Positions 17,000 to 25,321 of a stretch of 64,000 nt of DNA are shown in pieces. The notes under the pieces were generated by a model. That model saw only the letters and a list, made by a program, of their open reading frames with translations. It did no database searches and was not told the DNA's origin. The stretch is from NCBI RefSeq assembly GCF_014205845.1, contig NZ_JACHCR010000011.1, forward strand, positions 1 through 64,000, read 5' to 3'. The first letter of the stretch is position 1; each line of letters starts with the position of its first letter. Source of the DNA: Mucilaginibacter cryoferens (GTDB lineage: Bacteria > Bacteroidota > Bacteroidia > Sphingobacteriales > Sphingobacteriaceae). The position numbers were made by a program, and so were the translations under genes.

Positions 17000-17011
17000 T
17001 GATTTTAATCA
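17000..17011 (+). promoter_or_regulatory. FNR/CRP-like operator
   Basis: TGAT-TTTA-ATCA matches the core of the FNR box (TTGAT-N4-ATCAA). It is centred about 71 bp before the start site predicted from the promoter at 17039-17070, a class I activator position. The adjacent Fnr-type gene supplies the obvious ligand. Confidence 0.6.
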
Positions 17012-17038
17012 CAAAAAAACAACTTTAAATTGTATTTG

Positions 17039-17070
17039 TTTGTGTTTAATCATTAAATAAGATATATTTA
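17039..17070 (+). promoter_or_regulatory. Candidate promoter of the nitrate locus
   Basis: TTTG (17039-17042), 20 nt, then TATATTTA (17063-17070), one base from the TAnnTTTG consensus. Predicted transcription start near 17077, leaving a 140-nt leader that contains the hairpin at 17141-17171. Confidence 0.5.
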
Positions 17071-17140
17071 TGCTAATTAAATGAACAATAAAATAAAAAA
17101 GGTATTGCCTATGATGAAAATCAAAAGAACATAAAAAAAG

Positions 17141-17171
17141 CCCTGCCGGGAGGTCGCATTCCCAGACAGGG
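17141..17171 (-). terminator. GC-rich hairpin in the nitrate-operon leader
   Basis: CCCTG and CAGGG form the outer stem, GGGA and TCCC an inner stem. Read on the minus strand it is followed by CTTTTTTT, a canonical terminator. Read on the plus strand it sits 45 nt before the porin start codon without a T-run directly after it. It may block antisense transcription or serve as a leader structure. Confidence 0.55.
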
Positions 17172-17216
17172 TTAGTACAGTTTTTAATCGCTTTAACAAA
17201 TAAAAAACCAACTCAA

Positions 17217-18758
17217 ATGTACAAAAATGTATGTAATCAATACACTATTGGCAAAATTCTATTAATTATATCATGTTTTTTCTCTTATAATGCTTCGGCG
17301 CAGCTATCTGTAACCGGGCAGCTTAAAACAAGGGGCGAATTACGCGATGGTTATGGAACTTTAGAACCAATAGGTGACAAAAATGCCGCCTTTATATCGC
17401 AACGAACGCGGCTTACCTTCAATTATAAAAGCAGCCGGCTTATTTTTCAGACATCGATACAAGATGTAAGGCTTTGGGGCCAGGATGCATCAACCATCAC
17501 CGTTAACGATGGTAGCCGGTTGAGCCTGCACGAAGCCTGGGCCGAGCTCATCTTATCCAACAAAAAAGATACCTCCTTTAAATTCTCCCCCGTTGATTAT
17601 TTTGCCATTAAGGCTGGTCGCCAGGAGCTTGTTTATGATGATGAGCGCCTGTTGGGTAATTCTGACTGGTTGCAGCAAGCCCGTAGGCACGATGCCCTTG
17701 TATTTAAATTACTGCAATCTGGCTGGCAGCTCGATCTGGGCTTAGCTTTTAACCAAAGCTCAGATGCTATTAATTATAATGGCACTTATTACACCCCTGC
17801 AAATGTGCCCGCTACCGTAAAAGATAGCAAAGGTAATTTGGCAAATACCCCCGCCGGGCTTATCCCCCTGGTTAACGCCGCCGGCATCAGCTCAAAAACG
17901 GGTAGCCCATCATTTTTAAACCCTCCGGGAACCAACGGCTTAAATCAAAATTATAAGTCGCTCGAATATTTATATGTTGCCAAAAAAATAAACAAAACAA
18001 AAATATCAGGTCTGTTTTTGGCAGACCAATTTGGCAAGTATAAGCTCGATTCGGTTAAAAATGTATCTGGTACCGACGAAGGATATATTTACGGCCGCCG
18101 CTTTAACCAGGCCGGTGTAAATACAAGATATACTACCGGCTTACTGGTAAACCCGGTATTTGGCGATAAAGACCAATGGGGTTTAAACGGAGGTTTTTAC
18201 TACCAGGGCGGGCATGATAAGGATGGTGCAACCCTTAGTGCTTACACTTATACCGTAGCCTTATTATATAGGAGTAGTAATTTTAATTATACAGCCGGTT
18301 GGGATTACCTGTCTGGTAGCAACGCGTTATCTACCTCAAAAACCGACAATCGTTTTGACCCTTTGTATGGTACGCCGCACAAATTTTGGGGTTATATGGA
18401 TTATTTCTACGCGGGTAGTGGTTCGCCAACGGGTGGCTTAAGCAATCCTTACCTCAAAATAAAATATAGTACAGATAACAAACGCTTTAGTACCGAACTG
18501 GATAACCACTATTTTTTATTGGCGCAAAATCAGAAAGGAACAGATGGGCAGGCCATTGGTAAATACCTGGGTACCGAGTTTGATTTAACCAACAGCTATA
18601 AGCTTAACAAGTTTACCGTTGTTGACCTGGGGCTATCGTACATGGCGGCAACCCGCAGTATGGAGTATGCCAAGGCTTTAACCCCCGGTACCAATAAGCT
18701 GCACCCGTTTTGGGCATATCTGCAGCTTAATATCAAACCCGAATTTTTGAACAAGTAG
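17217..18758 (+). CDS. Alginate-export-type outer-membrane porin of nitrate locus
   Basis: A 513-aa beta-barrel protein with signal peptide (ending NASAQ). The pattern RGELRDGYG, FISQRTRLTFNYKS, IKAGRQELVYDDERLLG and DALVFKL is that of the Alginate_exp family of 16-18-stranded porins. The gene starts an apparent operon with narK and the nitrate reductase, 65 bp ahead of narK. In this context it is probably a diffusion channel that brings nitrate across the outer membrane rather than an alginate exporter; this role is inferred from gene order only. Confidence 0.85.
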   Translation: MYKNVCNQYTIGKILLIISCFFSYNASAQLSVTGQLKTRGELRDGYGTLEPIGDKNAAFISQRTRLTFNYKSSRLIFQTSIQDVRLWGQDASTITVNDGSRLSLHEAWAELILSNKKDTSFKFSPVDYFAIKAGRQELVYDDERLLGNSDWLQQARRHDALVFKLLQSGWQLDLGLAFNQSSDAINYNGTYYTPANVPATVKDSKGNLANTPAGLIPLVNAAGISSKTGSPSFLNPPGTNGLNQNYKSLEYLYVAKKINKTKISGLFLADQFGKYKLDSVKNVSGTDEGYIYGRRFNQAGVNTRYTTGLLVNPVFGDKDQWGLNGGFYYQGGHDKDGATLSAYTYTVALLYRSSNFNYTAGWDYLSGSNALSTSKTDNRFDPLYGTPHKFWGYMDYFYAGSGSPTGGLSNPYLKIKYSTDNKRFSTELDNHYFLLAQNQKGTDGQAIGKYLGTEFDLTNSYKLNKFTVVDLGLSYMAATRSMEYAKALTPGTNKLHPFWAYLQLNIKPEFLNK

Positions 18759-18823
18759 TTTTTAAGCTCAAAGCTTAAAGCCAATGAATTAGTTTAATAG
18801 ATCTGTTTTAAATTAAAACCAAG

Positions 18824-20113
18824 ATGGAAAAACAACTTACCAAACTCAATATATTTTCATTAAAGGGCGTGCAAATGCGCACTTTCCACATTACGTGGCT
18901 TATGTTTTTTGTGTGCTTTTTTGGCTGGTTTGGCCTGGCACCATTAATGCCAACCATTCGTGCCGAACTGCACTTAACCAAAGCGCAGGTGGGGAATACC
19001 ATAATTGCATCGGTAGCGGCCACCATAATTGCCCGCCTCATTATAGGGAAATTGTGCGATACCTGGGGCCCGCGTAAAACGGCTGTGAGGTTGTTGCTGA
19101 TAGGCTCGTTACCTGTATTTTTAGTAGGCCTGGCGCATGATTATACATCATTTCTGTTGTTTCGCCTGGCTATTGGCGTAATAGGTTCATCATTTGTAAT
19201 TACCCAGTTCCATACCTCCATGATGTTTGCGCCCAATATAAAAGGCACCGCCAACGCGGTAACCGGTGGCTGGGGCAACCTGGGCGGCGGTGTAACCAAC
19301 ATGGTAATGCCTTTAATATTTGCAGCCATTGTAGGTGCGGGCTTTACCAAAGCCGAAGCGTGGCGCTATGCCATGATAGTGCCAGGTGTACTGATGCTGG
19401 TTATTGCCTATTTATATAATAAATACACTAAAGATACCCCCGATGGTAATTACGATGAAGTGGGTTATGCTAAAACCAATCCATCTAAAACCGATTGGAC
19501 CATTCTTGCCGATTGGCGGGTTTGGGCACTAACTATGGCCTATGCCATGTGCTTTGGTATGGAGATAACTTTTGATAACGTAGCCTCGCTGCATTTTGTA
19601 GATACTTTCCACCTGTCGCAAAGTTCGGCAGGTTTCTGGGCTGGCATCTTTGGGTTTATGAATATTTTTGCCCGTGCATTAGGTGGCATGGTATCAGATA
19701 AAGTTGGTGCCAGATTTGGCATGCGTGGCAAAGGCTTATTGCTTGCCGGCGTATTGTTGCTGGAAGGCGCCGGACTTATCCTGTTTGCCAGCTCGGGTAA
19801 CCTTACCGCGGCTATTATTTCCATGCTTTCGTTCGCGCTGTTCCTTAAAATGTCAAATGGTGCTACTTATGGTATTGTACCGTTCATCAACAGTAAAAAT
19901 GTGGGTATGGTAAGCGGTATAGTTGGCGCAGGGGGTAATTTAGGAGGTATGATGTTCGGTTTTCTATTTAAATCAACCACCATCAGTTATGTACAGGCCT
20001 TTACCTATATCGGTATTACGGTTATGGTGGTATCGGTAATTGTGCTCATCACCCGTTTTCAGAAACAAACAGTGCCAAAAGAAGCGGATGAGCCGCTCGT
20101 TGCGGTAGCGTAG
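18824..20113 (+). CDS. narK: NarK-type nitrate/nitrite MFS transporter
   Basis: A 429-aa major facilitator of the nitrate/nitrite porter group, with 12 hydrophobic segments. Family marks are FFGWFGLAPLMPTIR in the first helix region, GKLCDTWGPRKT (loop 2-3), FVITQFHTSMMFAPNIKGTANAVTGGWGNLGGGVTN (seen as the WGNLGGG signature) and GAGGNLGGMMFGFLF. The two Gly-rich nitrate signatures are both present. It sits between the porin and the nitrate reductase. An internal Met at residue 18 is an alternative start, but the longer form is kept because of its ATG position 65 bp after the porin. Confidence 0.93.
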   Translation: MEKQLTKLNIFSLKGVQMRTFHITWLMFFVCFFGWFGLAPLMPTIRAELHLTKAQVGNTIIASVAATIIARLIIGKLCDTWGPRKTAVRLLLIGSLPVFLVGLAHDYTSFLLFRLAIGVIGSSFVITQFHTSMMFAPNIKGTANAVTGGWGNLGGGVTNMVMPLIFAAIVGAGFTKAEAWRYAMIVPGVLMLVIAYLYNKYTKDTPDGNYDEVGYAKTNPSKTDWTILADWRVWALTMAYAMCFGMEITFDNVASLHFVDTFHLSQSSAGFWAGIFGFMNIFARALGGMVSDKVGARFGMRGKGLLLAGVLLLEGAGLILFASSGNLTAAIISMLSFALFLKMSNGATYGIVPFINSKNVGMVSGIVGAGGNLGGMMFGFLFKSTTISYVQAFTYIGITVMVVSVIVLITRFQKQTVPKEADEPLVAVA

Positions 20114-20257
20114 CCTCACCCTGCCCTCTCCAAAGGAGAGGGTTCTGAAAATCGAGGTGGTTATCCAAGTACGCAATTAAAAGTCCTCTCCTTTGGAGAG
20201 GATTTAGGTGAGGCTAATCAAACATACAATTCAAAATGCTCTCCATTGGAGAGCATT
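20111..20257. repeat. Three CTCTCC/GGAGAG mini-hairpins between narK and nitrate reductase
   Basis: CCCTCTCC-AAA-GGAGAGGG (20124-20142), TCCTCTCC-TTT-GGAGAGGA (20184-20202) and AATGCTCTCC-ATT-GGAGAGCATT (20235-20257) share a core but have outer bases that change in pairs. The first, with its flanks GCCTCACCCTG and GGTTCTGAA, is repeated at 31129-31175. Direct repeats TTTAGGTGAGGCTAA occur at 20204-20217 and 20301-20315. The structures may separate expression of the two flanking genes. Confidence 0.75.
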
Positions 20258-20303
20258 ATTCGCAATTTAAAATTTAGGGGCGCTCATGAAGGCGCTGCCA
20301 TTT

Positions 20304-20311
20304 AGGTGAGG
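20304..20311 (+). promoter_or_regulatory. Strong Shine-Dalgarno supplied by a repeat
   Basis: AGGTGAGG, 5 nt before the nitrate reductase ATG, complements the 16S 3' end. It is part of a TTTAGGTGAGGCTAA repeat copy, so repeat insertion seems to have provided an unusually strong ribosome site in a genome where such sites are weak. Confidence 0.5.
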
Positions 20312-20316
20312 CTAAA

Positions 20317-23300
20317 ATGACTATAAATAAACGCACACAAAATACATTAAAAAGTACCTGCTGTTACTGCGGGGTGGGCTGCGGCGTTGTTATTAATAAA
20401 GAGAAAAATGGCAGTATTACCCTGGAGGGCGATAAAAATTACCCCGTAAACAAAGGGATGCTTTGCAGTAAAGGGCTAAACCTGCACTATACCGCCAACG
20501 ATAAAACAGACAGGCTGCTGTACCCGCAAATGCGTTACAACAAAAGCATGCCCCTGCAAAGGGTAAGCTGGGATGATGCGTTAGAACGTACAGCCGCCGT
20601 TTTTAAAACATTTATCAATAAATACGGGCCCGATTCTGTGGCATTTTATGCGTCGGGGCAATGCCTTACCGAAGAGTATTATGTGGTTAATAAGCTGATG
20701 AAGGGTTTCATTGGCAGTAATAACATTGATACCAATTCGCGCCTGTGTATGAGCAGCGCGGTAGCGGCATATAAAATAGCGCTGGGAGAAGACACCGTAC
20801 CGCTTTGCTATGATGATATTGAACTGGCCGATTGCTTTTACGTTACCGGTGCCAACCCGGCCTGGTGCCATCCCATTTTATGGCGAAGGGTTGAGGCCCA
20901 TAAAGCGGCTAACCCTAATACAAAAATCATTGTGGTTGATCCGCGGGTTACCGATACCTGTAGTATTGCCGATCTGCACCTGCAATTAAATCCCGGTACC
21001 GATATTACCCTTAACCATGCTATTGGCCGGGTATTGATAGAGAACGGCGATATCGACCTTGATTTTGTAACCAACCATGCCGATGGCTTTGAGCAATACA
21101 GTAAAATAGTATTTGAACGCAGCCTGGCCCAATCGGCAAACATCTGCGGGGTAAGTGAAAGTGATATTAGGCTTGCTGCCAAATACATTGGCGAAGCAAA
21201 AGGTTTTATTTCGATGTGGACAATGGGGCTTAACCAAAGCTCTGTGGGCGTAAACAAAAATTTAAGCCTTATAAACCTCAATTTAATAACCGGGCATATT
21301 GGCAAGCCGGGTGCTGGTCCGCTGTCATTAACCGGGCAGCCCAATGCCATGGGTGGGCGCGAAGTGGGTGGCCTGGCCAACCTGTTGCCCGCGCATCGTA
21401 ACCTGGCTAACCCCTTGCACCGGGCCGAGGTGCAGAAGTTTTGGGGTGGAACGGAGATAGCCGCCAAGCCCGGCCTTACAGCAACCGAAATGTTTGAGGC
21501 TTTAAATGATGGCCGCCTAAAAGCCATCTGGATTATGTGTACCAATCCGCTAACCAGCTTGCCCAATGTTCGGCTTGCCGAAGAAGCGCTAAAAAAAGCA
21601 AAGTTTGTGGTAGTGCAGGAAATAAGCAACAAGCCGGAAACCCTGGCGTACGCCGATGTAATACTCCCCGCCGCCGCCTGGGCCGAAAAGGAAGGCACCA
21701 TGACCAATTCTGAAAGGCGCATCAGTTACCTTAATAAAATACTGGATGCACCTGGCGAGGCTATTCCTGATAGCGAGATCATTTGCCGCTTTGCCCAAAA
21801 AATGGGTTACAAAGGCTTCGATTTTAAAAACGCCGCCGAAATTTATGCCGAGCACGCCAAACTTACCGCCAAAACCAATATCGATATCAGCGGCTTGACT
21901 TATGATATCATTAAACAACAGGGATCGGTACAATGGCCGTATAAAAAACGGAATGTAACTATAGGTACACCACGTTTATTTACCGATAAACAGTTTTATA
22001 CCCAAAACGGGAATGCCCAAATAAGCGCTGTTCCTGATATGCATACCAGCGAAACGCCAGATGGTGACTACCCGTTTATCCTCACCACTGGTCGCATCAG
22101 AGATCAGTGGCATACCATGAGCAAAACAGGTAAGGTAAACAAGCTAAATCAGCACATTAAGCAGTCGTTTATGGAGATCAATCCATTGGATGCTGCCAAA
22201 TTAAAAATAAGCGAGGGTGATGTTACCATTATTACATCGCGCCGTGGTGAAGTGAGGGTAAAGGCGAAGATCTCGGCAGCAATAAAACAAGGCGTTGTTT
22301 TTGTGCCGATGCACTGGGGTAAAATACTCAATAACGATATGCACCGCATTAACAATGTTACCAACGATGCGGTTGATCCGATATCAAAAGAGCCCGATTT
22401 TAAGTATTGTGCGGTAAGTGTTCAAAAATATAAAAAGCCTTTTCAAAGGATTGTGGTAGTTGGGGCCGGTGCGGGTGCGCATGGTTTTGTACGATCGTAC
22501 CGGGAGCTGAATAAAGATGATGAGATCACCATTTTTAGTAAAGAAGATCATCCCTTTTACAATCGAGTAATGCTGCCCGACTACATTAGCGGCGAGCAGC
22601 GCTGGGAGCAACTGGTAAAAATGACCGACGAAGAGGAGCCTGAATTTAAGATAAGGCTACTGCGTGGTGTAAGTATCGAAAAAATAGACCGCGCCAATAA
22701 ATATGTATTGGATAGTCGTGGTGTAAAAACGTATTACGATGTATTGCTTTTAGCCACCGGCAGTCGGGCGGCTATCCCTAAAAATGTACCCACCCTACCC
22801 GGTATCTTTAGCATGCGCAGCCGTAACGATGCCGATAACTTTAAAAAGCATGTGCCCAAAAATGGCCATGTGGTTATTGTGGGTGGAGGTTTGCTTGGCC
22901 TTGAAATGGCTGCCTCGCTGCGCGAAATAGGCATCACCATTACCATTATTCAACGTACATCGAGATTTTTGAACCGTCAGCTGGATGAGTTGGGAAGCAG
23001 GCTGCTGCACGAGGAAATGGTTGACCAGGGCTGCGATATTTTTTATGATGATGAAGTGCAGCTGTTTTACGGCCGCAGCAAGTTAACTGGCATAGGTTTA
23101 AAAAGCGGACGTAAAATTGATTGCGATGCCATGATACTGGCTATTGGAACAACGCCAAACCTGGAGATTGCCAAAGATTGCGGTTTGGATATTAAACGTG
23201 GTGTTATTGTAAACGAACGCCTGCTCACCAGCGACCCTAATATATATGCCATTGGCGAAATTGCCGAATTTAACGGCACCTTATATGGCATTACCGCTGC

Positions 23301-23835
23301 CGCAGAACAGCAGGCAGCCGTGGTTGCCGGTTACATGAATGGCGATATTGCCAGTTATTACAAAGGCAGTTTGTTTATGAACATCATCAAAATTCATGGG
23401 TTCGACCTGTGCAGCATAGGCCTGTCAGACTGCCCTGATGATAAGGATTACGAGGAGATTGTTTTTATAGACAAAGCCAAACGTTACTACAAAAAATGCA
23501 TCATTCACCAGGATAGGCTGGTGGGCACCATTCTTATTGGCGATAAAGGCGAGTTTCAGGAGTTTAGGGAATTGATAGCCAATAAAACTGAACTGAGCGA
23601 TAAGCGCCTTAAACTGCTCCGTAGCGGCAAAACAGCCGAGCCTGTTTTAGGTAAACTGGTATGCAGCTGCAATAATGTAGGTGCCGATAATATCCGTAAT
23701 AAAGTAGCATCCGGATGCACTCAACTGGCCGATGTTTGCAGCCAGACAGGTGCGGGAACGGGATGCGGATCGTGCCGGCCGGAGGTAAAGCGCCTGCTGG
23801 AAGAGGTTTTACAGCAACAATTAATAAAGGCATAA
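20317..23835 (+). CDS. Nitrate reductase fused to NirB-like FAD and BFD [2Fe-2S] domains
   Basis: A 1172-aa fusion. Residues 1-700 are a NasA/NapA-type bis-MGD molybdoenzyme: Cys15, 18, 22 and 50 bind [4Fe-4S], RLCMSSAVAAYK holds the Mo-ligand Cys, and the C-terminal MGD domain has TGRIRDQWHTMSKTGKV. Residues about 705-1100 are a pyridine-nucleotide/FAD oxidoreductase like the N-terminus of NirB (VVVGAGAGAHGF and VVIVGGGLLGLEMA). Residues about 1115-1165 are a BFD-like [2Fe-2S] domain (CSC...CGSC). NAD(P)H electrons could pass through FAD and clusters to Mo within one chain, reducing nitrate to nitrite. No signal peptide, so assimilatory and cytoplasmic. The next gene follows after 4 bp. Confidence 0.93.
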   Translation: MTINKRTQNTLKSTCCYCGVGCGVVINKEKNGSITLEGDKNYPVNKGMLCSKGLNLHYTANDKTDRLLYPQMRYNKSMPLQRVSWDDALERTAAVFKTFINKYGPDSVAFYASGQCLTEEYYVVNKLMKGFIGSNNIDTNSRLCMSSAVAAYKIALGEDTVPLCYDDIELADCFYVTGANPAWCHPILWRRVEAHKAANPNTKIIVVDPRVTDTCSIADLHLQLNPGTDITLNHAIGRVLIENGDIDLDFVTNHADGFEQYSKIVFERSLAQSANICGVSESDIRLAAKYIGEAKGFISMWTMGLNQSSVGVNKNLSLINLNLITGHIGKPGAGPLSLTGQPNAMGGREVGGLANLLPAHRNLANPLHRAEVQKFWGGTEIAAKPGLTATEMFEALNDGRLKAIWIMCTNPLTSLPNVRLAEEALKKAKFVVVQEISNKPETLAYADVILPAAAWAEKEGTMTNSERRISYLNKILDAPGEAIPDSEIICRFAQKMGYKGFDFKNAAEIYAEHAKLTAKTNIDISGLTYDIIKQQGSVQWPYKKRNVTIGTPRLFTDKQFYTQNGNAQISAVPDMHTSETPDGDYPFILTTGRIRDQWHTMSKTGKVNKLNQHIKQSFMEINPLDAAKLKISEGDVTIITSRRGEVRVKAKISAAIKQGVVFVPMHWGKILNNDMHRINNVTNDAVDPISKEPDFKYCAVSVQKYKKPFQRIVVVGAGAGAHGFVRSYRELNKDDEITIFSKEDHPFYNRVMLPDYISGEQRWEQLVKMTDEEEPEFKIRLLRGVSIEKIDRANKYVLDSRGVKTYYDVLLLATGSRAAIPKNVPTLPGIFSMRSRNDADNFKKHVPKNGHVVIVGGGLLGLEMAASLREIGITITIIQRTSRFLNRQLDELGSRLLHEEMVDQGCDIFYDDEVQLFYGRSKLTGIGLKSGRKIDCDAMILAIGTTPNLEIAKDCGLDIKRGVIVNERLLTSDPNIYAIGEIAEFNGTLYGITAAAEQQAAVVAGYMNGDIASYYKGSLFMNIIKIHGFDLCSIGLSDCPDDKDYEEIVFIDKAKRYYKKCIIHQDRLVGTILIGDKGEFQEFRELIANKTELSDKRLKLLRSGKTAEPVLGKLVCSCNNVGADNIRNKVASGCTQLADVCSQTGAGTGCGSCRPEVKRLLEEVLQQQLIKA

Positions 23836-23839
23836 GCAG

Positions 23840-25276
23840 ATGAGCAAAAAGCAACTGATCAAAATAAACCTGCCGGGTGGCGTTGCCTCTGCCGGCGATT
23901 TTTACGAGATGCTCATCATTGCGCAAAATGCGGGTGCCGGGCAAATTCGTTTTGGTAACCGGCAGCAGCTTTATTTTGAGATTGATGCCGAACAACTGGA
24001 AGACCTGGAATTTGATATGCTTGGGGCAGGTATTGATCATGAAATCAATAGCGACCAATACCCAAACATTACCAGCTCATATATTGCCGATGGTATTTTT
24101 AACCACGAAAACTGGCTGAAAGAGGGTGTTTATAAAGATATCTTCGACCTGTTTAATTATCAGCCCGAACTAAAAATAAACCTGGTTGACAGCAACCAAG
24201 CCTTTGCCCCGTTTTTTACAGGTAATTTTAACTTTATCTCATCGCCGGTAAGTAATTACTGGTATTTGTATGTGCGTTTTCCTAAAACCAATATCCTGTA
24301 CTGCTGGCCGGTATTGGTTTACTCGGATGATATCCCCGCCATAAGCAAAGCCATGCAACAAGTGATTTTTGCCCATATGCCCCTGTTTTACGACCAGATA
24401 GAAGTTAACGCCGATCTGTTGTATCAATTGGTTACAGCAAGCAACCAATTTGTGATCCAGCAAATAGATCAGCCTTTAAATATCCCCGATTTTCAATTAC
24501 CCTACTACGAGGGCTTTAACAAGCAAGGCAACAAATACTGGCTGGGCGTTTACAGGCGCAATGAGTTGTTTGATATTGAATTTTTAAAAGAGATCTGTAA
24601 CCTGTGTATGCAAACCCGTGTTGGGCAGCTGTATATCAGCCCGTGGAAATCACTACTTGTTAAAAATATAGAGGCCAAACACCGCCCTTTGTGGGGAACC
24701 CTGCTCAATAAATACCGGGTAAACATCAGGCATGCTTCTAACGAGCTCAACTGGCAGGTAGAAGACCTGTGCGGTAAGTGCCTGGATCTTAAACAACAAT
24801 TGGTGCGCGAATTTGAAGAGGCCGATCTGCGTACCTATCGTCTCAGTTTCGCCATCAAGCGGTCGCCCCAATCGGGTATTTATGGGTCCATCATGATCCG
24901 CGAGCGTAAGCCCGATGAGTTTGAGATTGTGCATACGCGCGATTTTAACCACAATACCCGCGAATTTGTGGTGTATAAACAAGAGGTATCAAAAGCCGAT
25001 CTGAGTGGTCATCTTATCAATCTTTGCGATGTGTTTTATGAACAACAGAGTACAAACCGCCAACCGGTTGCTGCTGTTAGTAAAGAGGATGCGGAGCCGG
25101 CAAATCAAAAAAAGGTTCATCAGTGCGTAAACTGCTTCACAATTTACGATGAAACCTACGGAGACGCGCTGAATGGTATTTTACCGGGCACGCCGTTTTT
25201 TAATTTGAATGATTTTGAGTGCTCAACCTGCGGCGCTACCAAGGAGGACTACAAAGAAGTATTGTGTTTAGATTAA
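23840..25276 (+). CDS. Sulfite/nitrite-reductase-fold protein with C-terminal rubredoxin
   Basis: A 478-aa protein. Two NIR_SIR ferredoxin-like half-domains are recognisable (LIKINLPGGVASAGDF...QIRFGNRQQLYFEI near the start; NKYWLGVYRRNELFDIEFLKEICNLC mid-chain). The siroheme/[4Fe-4S] ligand pattern of true nitrite reductases (C-x5-C ... C-x3-C with TGCPNSC-like box) is missing. The last 55 residues are a complete rubredoxin, with Cys429/432 and Cys461/464 and PGTPFF. It is 4 bp behind the nitrate reductase fusion, so it is probably its electron-transfer or assembly partner rather than a nitrite reductase. Function inferred; domain reading is firm for rubredoxin, moderate for NIR_SIR. Confidence 0.82.
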   Translation: MSKKQLIKINLPGGVASAGDFYEMLIIAQNAGAGQIRFGNRQQLYFEIDAEQLEDLEFDMLGAGIDHEINSDQYPNITSSYIADGIFNHENWLKEGVYKDIFDLFNYQPELKINLVDSNQAFAPFFTGNFNFISSPVSNYWYLYVRFPKTNILYCWPVLVYSDDIPAISKAMQQVIFAHMPLFYDQIEVNADLLYQLVTASNQFVIQQIDQPLNIPDFQLPYYEGFNKQGNKYWLGVYRRNELFDIEFLKEICNLCMQTRVGQLYISPWKSLLVKNIEAKHRPLWGTLLNKYRVNIRHASNELNWQVEDLCGKCLDLKQQLVREFEEADLRTYRLSFAIKRSPQSGIYGSIMIRERKPDEFEIVHTRDFNHNTREFVVYKQEVSKADLSGHLINLCDVFYEQQSTNRQPVAAVSKEDAEPANQKKVHQCVNCFTIYDETYGDALNGILPGTPFFNLNDFECSTCGATKEDYKEVLCLD

Positions 25277-25321
25277 ATTGCCCGTTGTCGGTTTTTTTGC
25301 ACATCTTTCCCGCAGTTAATT

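Noticed and set aside
17217..18758. Alginate export function
   Set aside because: No alginate genes nearby; gene order with narK and nitrate reductase favours a nitrate channel.
20838..21722. 294-codon minus-strand frame
   Set aside because: Antisense of the molybdoenzyme domain of the nitrate reductase, which has all expected motifs.
23840..25276. Active siroheme nitrite reductase (NirA/NirB)
   Set aside because: The fold matches but the siroheme/[4Fe-4S] Cys motif was not found; reported as rubredoxin-containing NIR/SIR-like protein.
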